Positions 1 through 5,162 of a DNA stretch of 6,960 nt are shown here, piece after piece; the first letter of the stretch is position 1, and every line of letters starts with the position of its first letter. Below the pieces are notes generated by a model. The model did not search any database, had not been told where the DNA came from, and saw only the letters and a list, made by a program, of their open reading frames with translations. The translations under genes and the position numbers were made by a program. Location of the stretch: assembly GCA_011046175.1 (NCBI GenBank), contig DSBB01000538.1, forward strand, positions 1 through 6,960, read 5' to 3'. The DNA is from Candidatus Hydrogenedentota bacterium (GTDB taxonomy: Bacteria > Hydrogenedentota > Hydrogenedentia > Hydrogenedentales > CAITNO01).

Positions 1-291
1 GCCCAGGGCGCGGCACAGTTCCGGCGGCTCGTCGCCGTGCAGTTGCAGCCGGTCAAAGATGCGGGCATATTCGCGCAGCGTTTCCAGCGGTTCGTTCACC
101 GCCACCGCCACGGACACCACATACGCGGGCAATTGCGCAATAATGGCCGCCGCCGCGTCCGGATCAATGAAACGGTTGCGCTTTTTTGCTTCCGGCGCGA
201 GCACGAAACCCAGCGCGTCTGCGCCCGCGTCACAGGCGGCCAGCGCGTCCTCAATGCAGGTGATGCCGCATATTTTAATCTTCGTCATCAT
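1..291 (-). CDS. trpF: Phosphoribosylanthranilate isomerase (N-terminal part, cut by window start)
   Basis: TrpF converts N-(5-phosphoribosyl)anthranilate to 1-(o-carboxyphenylamino)-1-deoxyribulose 5-phosphate, the third step from chorismate to tryptophan, in the cytoplasm. The 97 visible residues begin MMTKIKICGIT, the family's first beta-strand motif, with the expected catalytic cysteine at residue 8. They continue with GADALGFVLAP (residues 23-33) and end near QLHGDE (83-88), another family hallmark. The catalytic aspartate lies beyond the window. Two adjacent ATG codons (291 and 288) are possible starts. A GGAAG about 9 bases before the first one favours 291. The start lies inside the end of trpC, giving a 17-base overlap that points to translational coupling. 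The segment after GFVLAP (EAKKRNRF) is longer and more basic than the usual SPR(Y/F)-type phosphate-site stretch, which may be ordinary variation. The truncation is only the window edge; the reading frame is intact. Confidence 0.93.
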   Translation of the reverse strand, partial: MMTKIKICGITCIEDALAACDAGADALGFVLAPEAKKRNRFIDPDAAAAIIAQLPAYVVSVAVAVNEPLETLREYARIFDRLQLHGDEPPELCRALG

Positions 292-1057
292 GTAGCAATG
301 CTTCCAATTGAGCGCGAATGTCGTTGCTGGTCAGCAGCGACTCGCCGATAAGCAGCGCGTCCACGCCGCCATTCTCGAGCATCTTCACTTCGCGCCGCGT
401 TTTGATGCCGCTTTCGCTCACCAGCGTATTGCCGCCCGGCACCAGCTTCTTCAGGCGCAGCGTGGTGTTTACATCCACTTGAAGCGTGTCCAGATCGCGG
501 TTGTTGATGCCGATAATGGACGCGCCCACGTCCAGCGCGCGTTTGATTTCCGTCTCGTTATGCGTTTCCACCAGCGCCGCCATGCCCAGCGCGGTCGCCT
601 CGCGGAGAAACGATTTCAACTCGTCGTCGGTGAGGATGCGCACAATCAACAGGATCGCGTCCGCACCCGCCAAACGCGCCTCGTAAATCTGATACGGGTC
701 AATGATAAACTCCTTGCACAGACAAGGCAACTTCGTATGATTGCTTACCTTCGTGATGTCTTCCAGCGACCCGCCGAAATATTTATTGTCCGCCAGAATT
801 GAAATGGCGCGCGCGCCCGCCTGCTCGTACAATGCCGCCAGTTTAACCGCGTCCACATCGGGCAGAATATCGCCCCGCGAAGGGGAACGCCGCTTGATCT
901 CGGCAATGATGCTGATTCCTTCGCGCCGCAACGCCGTCCGGAAATCCTTGATGCGCATGGGCTTCTGCAACCGGTCTTCAATCACCCGCAACGGCATGCG
1001 CGTTTTGCGTGCCGCCACTTCCTTGCGTTTATGTTGCACAATTTCGTCAAGAATCAT
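275..1057 (-). CDS. trpC: Indole-3-glycerol phosphate synthase
   Basis: This enzyme closes the indole ring, turning carboxyphenylamino-deoxyribulose phosphate into indole-3-glycerol phosphate with release of CO2. It is a single (beta/alpha)8 barrel of about 260 residues, the normal length for a monofunctional TrpC not fused to TrpF. Numbered from the upstream GTG at 1063, the hallmarks in order are IIAEIKRRSPSRG (52-64, with E55 and K57), CLCKEFI (114-120, catalytic K117), ALVETH (163-168, E166), GINNRDL (185-191, N187 and R189) and VSESGI (215-220, E217 and S218). The spacing agrees with the known active-site residues of Sulfolobus IGPS as I recall them. The loop usually read as LT(D/E) is LAD here (90-92), a small deviation. 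Possible starts are GTG at 1063 and ATG at 1057. I chose ATG because a GGTGG lies 10 bases before it but only 4 before GTG. It sits between trpD and trpF on the same strand. Confidence 0.97.
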   Translation of the reverse strand: MILDEIVQHKRKEVAARKTRMPLRVIEDRLQKPMRIKDFRTALRREGISIIAEIKRRSPSRGDILPDVDAVKLAALYEQAGARAISILADNKYFGGSLEDITKVSNHTKLPCLCKEFIIDPYQIYEARLAGADAILLIVRILTDDELKSFLREATALGMAALVETHNETEIKRALDVGASIIGINNRDLDTLQVDVNTTLRLKKLVPGGNTLVSESGIKTRREVKMLENGGVDALLIGESLLTSNDIRAQLEALLHDDED

Positions 1058-1089
1058 ATTCACAATACCACCACTGTTTTTTTATTGAA

Positions 1090-1146
1090 CACAAAGACAC
1101 AAAGCTGCCAAGACAATTCAATTCTTTGTGGCTCCGTGACTCCGTG
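1090..1146. repeat. Octamer-type CACAAAG/CACGGAG inverted repeat between trpD and trpC
   Basis: On the plus strand, two CACAAAG units (1090-1096 and 1098-1104, separated by one base) face CTTTGTG, CTCCGTG and CTCCGTG units (1124-1130, 1132-1138 and 1140-1146) on an 8-base period. The inner seven bases of each arm are perfectly complementary. The next seven pair with two G-U wobbles in the trp mRNA, giving a stem of about 15 positions around a 19-base loop. The block starts two bases after the trpD stop codon and fills most of the spacer. I recognise the pattern as a dispersed intergenic repeat seen in many environmental bacterial genomes. That recognition is from memory, and only one copy is visible here. 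No T-run follows the stem on the trp strand, so it does not look like an intrinsic terminator. It may instead affect mRNA stability or processing. Confidence 0.7.
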
Positions 1147-1148
1147 TG

Positions 1149-2186
1149 CTATTCATCTTTTATTCCTTGCGTAAATGCGACAAGCGCTTTAAGTTTTTGC
1201 AACGCCGCCCCGGAGTCAACCGCCTCCGCTGCGCGGGCAATTCCTTCCTTCAGATCGGCGGCCATGCCGCAGGCAACAAGGGCCGGAGCGGCGTTAAGCA
1301 ACACTACGTCCCGCCGCGGGCCTTTTTCGCCTTCAAGTACGGCCCGCAACAAAGCCGCGTTCTTTTCCGCGTCCCCGCCGAGCAATTCGCCCGTCGCCGC
1401 GAGCGGTAATCCCAGTGCTTCGGGGTGCGTTTCGTATTCGGTGACCTCGCCGTTGCGCGCTTCACATACCAGCGACGGCCCCGCAAGGGTCAATTCATCC
1501 AAGCCGTCCATGCCCGCCACCACAAAGGCGTGTTTGGCGCCCAGCGCCAGCAGCGCTTTCGCCATGGTCGGCGCAAGCTGACGGTTGAACACGCCCACCA
1601 CCTGCCGGTCCGCCCCGGCGGGATTGGTCAGCGGGCCGAGAATATTAAACACCGTCCGCACCCGCAGGTCCATTCTCACCGGCCCCACATGTTTCATGGC
1701 GCTGTGCAATGTGCGGGCGAACAAAAATCCGATGCCGGTCTCATCCACGGATCTCCCGGTCTGTTCCGCGTCAAGATTGATATTCACGCCCAACGCCTCG
1801 AGCACATCGGCGCTGCCGCACTTGCTCGATGCGGCGCGGTTGCCGTGCTTCGCCACATACGCGCCCGCGCCCGCCACCACGAACGCCGCGGTGGTCGAGA
1901 TATTGAAAGTGCCGCATCCATCACCGCCCGTGCCGCAGGTGTCCACCAAGGGACGCCCCGCCACGGGAACAAGCGTCGCAAATTCGCGCATAATCTCGGC
2001 AAAGCCGGTGATTTCCTCGGCGGTCTCGCCTTTCATGCGCAGGCCGATGAGCAATGCCGCCGTCTGGGCGGAGGTAATTTCGCCCGACATAAGCAGATGC
2101 ATGGCCCGCGCCGCCTGTTCGCGGGTGAGGTGCGCGCCGTCGCACAACAACGTAATGATTTCATGAATGGTCAGGGTGCCGGTCAT
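1149..2186 (-). CDS. trpD: Anthranilate phosphoribosyltransferase
   Basis: TrpD transfers phosphoribose from PRPP to anthranilate, the second step of the tryptophan pathway. From the ATG at 2186 it has 345 residues, normal for a stand-alone TrpD without a fused glutamine amidotransferase. The N-terminal helical domain (about residues 1-65, TIHEIITLL to AALLIGLRMKGET) is followed by the class III phosphoribosyltransferase core. Visible there are the PRPP-binding DTCGTGGD (82-89), NISTTAAFV (95-103), KHGNR (113-117), SSKCGSADVLEALG (120-133), RTVFNILGPLTNP (177-189) and the metal-site DELTL (230-234). In-frame TTG (2201) and ATG (2192) codons lie upstream, but the only Shine-Dalgarno-like GGAG is at 2196-2199. 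That overlaps the TTG, is too close to ATG 2192 and is 9 bases from ATG 2186. It is the first gene of the visible trp run. trpC follows after the repeat-filled spacer. Confidence 0.97.
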   Translation of the reverse strand: MTGTLTIHEIITLLCDGAHLTREQAARAMHLLMSGEITSAQTAALLIGLRMKGETAEEITGFAEIMREFATLVPVAGRPLVDTCGTGGDGCGTFNISTTAAFVVAGAGAYVAKHGNRAASSKCGSADVLEALGVNINLDAEQTGRSVDETGIGFLFARTLHSAMKHVGPVRMDLRVRTVFNILGPLTNPAGADRQVVGVFNRQLAPTMAKALLALGAKHAFVVAGMDGLDELTLAGPSLVCEARNGEVTEYETHPEALGLPLAATGELLGGDAEKNAALLRAVLEGEKGPRRDVVLLNAAPALVACGMAADLKEGIARAAEAVDSGAALQKLKALVAFTQGIKDE

Positions 2187-2195
2187 ATCCATTCG

Positions 2196-2199
2196 CTCC
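2196..2199 (-). promoter_or_regulatory. Shine-Dalgarno site that decides the trpD start
   Basis: GGAG read on the minus strand. Nine bases separate it from ATG 2186, a normal spacing. Only three separate it from ATG 2192, and it overlaps the TTG at 2201. This is why the shorter trpD start was chosen. Confidence 0.55.
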
Positions 2200-2272
2200 A
2201 ATCTGAAATTCTCGTACTATGGTTTTGCCTGCCCAAGAGCCGTTGAACGCTGTCGCGTTAAGAATGAAACAT

Positions 2273-2301
2273 ATAATACTGAAAATGGCGGGTGTACTCA
2301 A
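2273..2301 (-). promoter_or_regulatory. Candidate sigma-70-type promoter for the trp genes
   Basis: On the minus strand, TTGAGT (2296-2301) and TATTAT (2273-2278) are separated by 17 bases, close to the TTGACA/TATAAT consensus at the ideal spacing. Initiation would fall near 2266 and leave a leader of about 80 bases before trpD. The leader holds a small hairpin (AACGC, GACA loop, GCGTT at 2246-2259). It has no recognisable leader peptide rich in tryptophan codons, so classical ribosome-mediated attenuation is not apparent. One copy of a 9-base direct repeat overlaps the -35 element, which would suit a repressor site. This is a consensus match by eye only. Confidence 0.45.
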
Positions 2302-2346
2302 CGTAAGCGGATTTATGCCGGCTGATGAACGCCAAAATCAACGTAA
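2298..2346. repeat. Direct repeat TCAACGTAA, two copies 40 bases apart
   Basis: The 9-mer TCAACGTAA occurs at 2298-2306 and again at 2338-2346, exactly 40 bases apart, close to four helical turns. The first copy overlaps the candidate trp -35 element. The second lies just upstream of the candidate tRNA -35 element, between the arms of the AATCAA/TTGATT inverted repeat (2336-2341 and 2349-2354). The arrangement resembles paired operator sites in a divergent control region, but no protein can be named from the sequence. Confidence 0.4.
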
Positions 2347-2348
2347 AT

Positions 2349-2378
2349 TTGATTCATATCAAGAGTATGCGCTAGAAT
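2349..2378 (+). promoter_or_regulatory. Candidate promoter for the tRNA-Lys gene
   Basis: TTGATT (2349-2354) and TAGAAT (2373-2378) are 18 bases apart and fit a sigma-70-type promoter. The start would fall near 2385, about 60 bases before the mature tRNA, leaving a 5' leader for RNase P. The -35 element forms the right arm of AATCAA-N7-TTGATT. The left arm of a 9-base inverted repeat ends exactly where the -10 element begins. Confidence 0.45.
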
Positions 2379-2421
2379 CTCTTTCCATCTTTGCGGCGCC
2401 GTAAACAGATATGCGCATACT
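2364..2421. repeat. Inverted repeat AGTATGCGC / GCGCATACT around the tRNA transcription start
   Basis: AGTATGCGC (2364-2372) and its exact reverse complement GCGCATACT (2413-2421) are separated by 40 bases. The right arm also overlaps a perfect 10-base palindrome, TATGCGCATA (2410-2419). The left arm abuts the candidate -10 element, and the right arm falls about 30 bases after the expected start. A regulator bridging both sites, or an RNA structure in the leader, is possible. The function is inferred. Confidence 0.4.
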
Positions 2422-2446
2422 GGGGCATTCTTTGCGTTAATTCCAT

Positions 2447-2522
2447 GGACGGGTAGCTCAGTCGGTAGAGCATCGGACTTTTAATCCGGTGGCCGTGGGT
2501 TCGAGTCCCACCCCGTTCACCA
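2447..2522 (+). tRNA. tRNA-Lys (anticodon TTT), CCA encoded
   Basis: The cloverleaf folds completely. The acceptor stem GGACGGG (2447-2453) pairs with CCCGTTC (2512-2518) with one G-U. The D arm is GCTC/GAGC (2456-2459 and 2468-2471). The anticodon stem TCGGA/TCCGG (2473-2477 and 2485-2489) carries loop CTTTTAA, placing anticodon TTT at 2480-2482. A 5-base variable loop follows, then a GTGGG/CCCAC T stem with loop TTCGAGT. A2519 is the discriminator base, and CCA is encoded at 2520-2522. UUU anticodons read AAA and AAG lysine codons. The gene is transcribed away from trpD, and there is no second tRNA in the window. Confidence 0.97.
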
Positions 2523-2588
2523 TTTTTATTTGAATAATTTGACAGGGTGGGGTTTCTAAGTGGCGCCGGGCGCTGTTGTAATATTTTC

Positions 2589-2614
2589 CGGCACGAAGAC
2601 GCTTTCGCCTGCCG
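2589..2614 (+). terminator. Possible weak terminator downstream of tRNA-Lys
   Basis: CGGCA plus CGAA (2589-2597) pair with TTCG plus TGCCG (2604-2607 and 2610-2614) across a 6-base loop, with a CC bulge on the 3' side. TCCATTTT follows. The nine pairs are respectable, but the T-run is short and interrupted, and the structure lies 66 bases past the tRNA end, so this is only a candidate. The T-rich stretch directly after CCA (2523-2527) has no hairpin of its own beyond the tRNA. Confidence 0.3.
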
Positions 2615-2743
2615 TCCATTTTGGTTCCTGATATAAACGGCAGTATGAACAACCGCGACAATTGCTTGCAGAAGCACAGAGCCGAAAGTAATCCGGACGC
2701 GCGGCGGACGCGGCGCTACAATGTATGCGGACAAGGAGGATAT

Positions 2744-2773
2744 TTGGTTTGTCAAGACGACATGAGATATTAT
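2744..2773 (+). promoter_or_regulatory. Candidate promoter for the TPR-membrane gene pair
   Basis: TTGGTT (2744-2749) and TATTAT (2768-2773) lie 18 bases apart. Initiation near 2780 would leave a leader of about 40 bases carrying the small hairpin at 2787-2803. The two following genes, 43 bases apart on the same strand, could be transcribed together from here. This is a consensus match by eye. Confidence 0.35.
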
Positions 2774-2818
2774 GTTTTGCAATGAGGTTGATTGAAAATC
2801 AGCGGGATATAACAGATA

Positions 2819-3937
2819 ATGTCAAAGGAAGCGTTCCAGCAACAGTTTGACGAGGCAAAACGTTTGTATCTTGAAAAACGTTATGAGGAAGCCTTATCGA
2901 GTCTGACTGAAATTGACGGGAAATATCCTGATGTTTTTAATATTCAGTTTCCCATGCTGCAATGTCTGCAGCATTTGGGGCGGATTGACGAAGCGACACA
3001 ATTGCACAGCCGCCTGAGTGAGAAATTTACGGATGAAAAACATCAGGCAAAATTGCTTAAGATTGCGCGCAAGTTAGGCGCCGCTGAAAACAGCAAGGAC
3101 GAGTCCGGCACAGAGAAGATGGAAAAGTGTGAGGGCGATGAATCCGATTCATCGCAAACGCCGCCGGAAACGCAACAGGAACAGCCGCCCGCGAAAGGCG
3201 CGTCCGCTTTTGCGCGCTTGCCCAGACCGTTGCGCGCGCTGCTACTTTCTGCCGAGATCATCATTATCCTTGGCGTGGTGTGTGCCGGCATACTCTTTTT
3301 AATCAGCAAATTGGATGAAGCGCCGGAATTTTATGCGGATATGGTGATAGAATTTGATGACGCGCGGTTCGACGGGAGAGTTTACTTCAAAAGCCCGAAA
3401 TATAACCGCACGGAAATCATGGAAGAGATGTTTATCGCGAAGGACGGCCATGTGCTTCGGCTCCTGCCGGAAGAAGCGGAGTATTATAAGGTCAGCACGG
3501 CGGACATGATGCGTCACAATCCGCTGGTCGGAGCGTCCAATATCAATGAGTGGGTGCGTCAGAAAGAAGCTGTTAAAATCGGCCGTGAAACGGTTGAGGG
3601 CTATGTCTGCGACGTTTACGAGGCGCGGCAGAGCGAAGACCCGGACGCGCCTGTCCTTACCACAAAACTGTGGTACGCTCTAAAGCTTAAGTTCCCCATC
3701 AAGAGTGAAATGGCCATTGTGGGACAAAAAGGGAAGTTGACGGTATCAGTCAAAAACATAGAGACAGGCCCGTTGCCGGAGACTCTGTTCAATGTTCCCA
3801 CCACGTATGCGGAAATCACCGGCAAACGCGCCAAGCGCAAAACGCCGGAAGAGATGAGCCATTTGCCAAGTAATGATCCTCTTCTTGAGGCGCTTAACCG
3901 GCAAATTCTACAGGACAACATAAATTCCAAAGAGTAA
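2819..3937 (+). CDS. TPR-like, single-pass membrane protein with LolA-like periplasmic domain (paralogue 1)
   Basis: I cannot name this gene. The 372 residues show four parts. Residues 5-37 and 40-72 look like two TPR helical hairpins (AKRLYLEKRYEEAL and MLQCLQHLGRIDEA). An acidic, glutamine- and proline-rich linker spans about 90-130. A hydrophobic helix at about 139-163 follows arginines, so the N-terminus should be cytoplasmic. Residues 168-333 form a beta-rich extracytoplasmic domain with FDGRVYFKSPKYNRTE, GRETVEGYVCDVYE (255-268), LWYALKLKFPI and LPETLFNVP. This order of strands recalls LolA-like and DUF4412 domains of lipoprotein-sorting type, an inference from pattern only. No signal peptide or lipobox is present. 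The start is firm: an in-frame TAA lies at 2810-2812, and the paralogue aligns from residue 1. The Shine-Dalgarno is weak (GGGA at 2804-2807, 11 bases away). The downstream neighbour at 3981 is its paralogue. Confidence 0.85.
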   Translation: MSKEAFQQQFDEAKRLYLEKRYEEALSSLTEIDGKYPDVFNIQFPMLQCLQHLGRIDEATQLHSRLSEKFTDEKHQAKLLKIARKLGAAENSKDESGTEKMEKCEGDESDSSQTPPETQQEQPPAKGASAFARLPRPLRALLLSAEIIIILGVVCAGILFLISKLDEAPEFYADMVIEFDDARFDGRVYFKSPKYNRTEIMEEMFIAKDGHVLRLLPEEAEYYKVSTADMMRHNPLVGASNINEWVRQKEAVKIGRETVEGYVCDVYEARQSEDPDAPVLTTKLWYALKLKFPIKSEMAIVGQKGKLTVSVKNIETGPLPETLFNVPTTYAEITGKRAKRKTPEEMSHLPSNDPLLEALNRQILQDNINSKE

Positions 3938-3980
3938 AAGCCGTTGCGATTGCCCCAGACGAATTAACGGAATACGGAAG

Positions 3981-5162
3981 ATGTCAAACGAAAAGTCCCA
4001 GCAGCAGTTTGCGGAAGCCAAAAAGTTGTATGCCGGGGGGCGTTATGAAGAGGCATTGACACGGCTCGCCGCGCTTAGTGAATTACATCCGGGCGTTTTT
4101 AACATCCAATTTCCCATGCTGCAATGCCTGCAACGATTGGGGCGGGTCGCCGAGGCGCGGTCGTTGCACGACCAAATTCGGGGGATGTATACGGAGGAAA
4201 GTCAGCAGGCCAAGCTCCGCAATATCGAGGGATGGATTGTCACGGAGGAAAACAAGGCAGGCGCGGGAGACGGTCTGCCGGTTGTTCAGTTTGATATTCT
4301 TGATGACATTTTTGAGAAACCCAAACCGAAAAAGACCGTCCCACCCCCGAAAAAAAGCGCCTTGCTGCCTTTTGCCCTTCAAAAGAAACATATAATTGCG
4401 GCGGCAGTGGTTTTCGCATTACTGGCAGGCGGATATTTCGGTTACAACGCCGTTATCCGTTTTATATTCGCTCCCCCTGAATTTACCGCGGATATGGCCT
4501 TAAAACTTCCTTACGACACTTTTAACGGCAAAATTCATTTCAGGAACACCAAACTGTTGCGCACTGAAATAATGGGCAAGATATTTCTGACAAAAGGCGG
4601 GCAAAGTTACGCGCTGTTTCCTGATTCCCAAAAGTATGCCGTGCTTCGCCAATCAAATTCGGGGCCAAGCCTCTTTGACGGTTTCAAAGACATGAAACTC
4701 AGCAACCTGAAGAAAGCAGGCCGGGAAACGCTGCATGGATACGATTGCACCGTGTATGAAGTGACGGCGGACGGGAAAGCGGGGGGGCCGAAATTAACAT
4801 CGAGGGTGTGGTATGCCAAAGAGATTCGACTGCCCATCCAGATGGAAAACAGCATGCCGCCGCCGATGGGCAAAATAGTCATATCGCTTCAAAACATCAA
4901 GATTGGCCCTGTGAATGATTCGTTGTTTGAAATCCCGGGCAACTACGCCATATCGCCTGATTCGCCGACCATGATGGAGTTGATAATGGACATCCCATCT
5001 CCGGCGGCGCCGGCGGCGCCGCTGGCGATTCCTTCTCCCGCGTTGCCGCCACCCGGCAACGGTGTGCCCGACAACGCGCAGAAAATGTCCAATCCGGATG
5101 TGCAAAACATCTTGAAACAACTCAAGCAGCAACAAGGCGAAAGGGGCGCGGCGGCGTATTAA
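3981..5162 (+). CDS. TPR-like, single-pass membrane protein with LolA-like periplasmic domain (paralogue 2)
   Basis: This is a tandem paralogue of the preceding gene, with the same layout in 393 residues: TPR-like pair (5-72), a lysine/proline-rich linker (112-136), a membrane helix (about 137-163, positive residues before it, so N-in) and a periplasmic beta-rich domain (165-325). Shared landmarks are VFNIQFPMLQCLQ (39-51), RTEIM (194-198), GRETLHGYDCTVYE (247-260) and VWYAKEIRLPI (276-286). The stretch around residues 39-55 is almost identical to paralogue 1, while linker and helix have diverged. Unlike paralogue 1, it ends in a proline/alanine-rich tail (339-365) and a glutamine-rich C-terminus. 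The start at 3981 is 43 bases after the first gene, with GGAA 8 bases upstream, and aligns with the paralogue's start. Its stop codon overlaps that of the converging DUF2961 gene. Function is unknown; a lipid- or lipoprotein-handling role is only suggested by the fold resemblance. Confidence 0.85.
   Translation: MSNEKSQQQFAEAKKLYAGGRYEEALTRLAALSELHPGVFNIQFPMLQCLQRLGRVAEARSLHDQIRGMYTEESQQAKLRNIEGWIVTEENKAGAGDGLPVVQFDILDDIFEKPKPKKTVPPPKKSALLPFALQKKHIIAAAVVFALLAGGYFGYNAVIRFIFAPPEFTADMALKLPYDTFNGKIHFRNTKLLRTEIMGKIFLTKGGQSYALFPDSQKYAVLRQSNSGPSLFDGFKDMKLSNLKKAGRETLHGYDCTVYEVTADGKAGGPKLTSRVWYAKEIRLPIQMENSMPPPMGKIVISLQNIKIGPVNDSLFEIPGNYAISPDSPTMMELIMDIPSPAAPAAPLAIPSPALPPPGNGVPDNAQKMSNPDVQNILKQLKQQQGERGAAAY
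5001..5027 (+). repeat. 9-base tandem repeat coding PAA-PAA-PLA
   Basis: CCGGCGGCG occurs twice (5001-5009 and 5010-5018), followed by a near copy, CCGCTGGCG (5019-5027). All three are in frame within paralogue 2 and encode Pro-Ala-Ala, Pro-Ala-Ala and Pro-Leu-Ala in the C-terminal tail. Copy-number change would keep the reading frame and alter only tail length. Confidence 0.75.

Larger units (their letters stand above)
2523..2818. other. Non-coding stretch between tRNA-Lys and the first TPR-membrane gene
   Basis: About 296 bases without a convincing gene. Apart from the weak hairpin after the tRNA, it holds a strong isolated Shine-Dalgarno-like AAGGAGG (2733-2739). This is followed by a 13-codon frame from TTG 2744 to TGA 2783-2785, a candidate promoter (2744-2773) and a small hairpin (GTTGATT, GAA, AATCAGC at 2787-2803) 15 bases before the next start codon. 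An open frame on the opposite strand through the tRNA is a chance product of the tRNA sequence. Confidence 0.5.

Noticed and set aside
308..802. Long plus-strand open frames opposite trpC and trpD
   Set aside because: They are the complement of well-conserved enzyme genes, have arginine/histidine-rich compositions with no recognisable domain, and arise from the GC-rich codon pattern of the real genes.
1090..1146. CRISPR-like array from the regular 8-base units
   Set aside because: The units are far too short, there are no spacers, and the arrangement is a single inverted repeat.
2187..2266. Trp attenuator with leader peptide
   Set aside because: No short frame with tryptophan codons and no alternative terminator hairpin with a T-run are visible in the expected leader.
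2539..2582. TTGACA at 2539-2544 as a promoter -35 element
   Set aside because: No -10-like hexamer stands at 15-19 bases; the nearest, TGTAAT at 2577-2582, is 32 bases away.
2372..2782. Open frame of 136 codons on the minus strand across the tRNA
   Set aside because: It reads through the complement of tRNA-Lys, and the part resembling known annotated proteins (GGTRTHGHRIKSP) is the classic translation artefact of antisense tRNA sequence.
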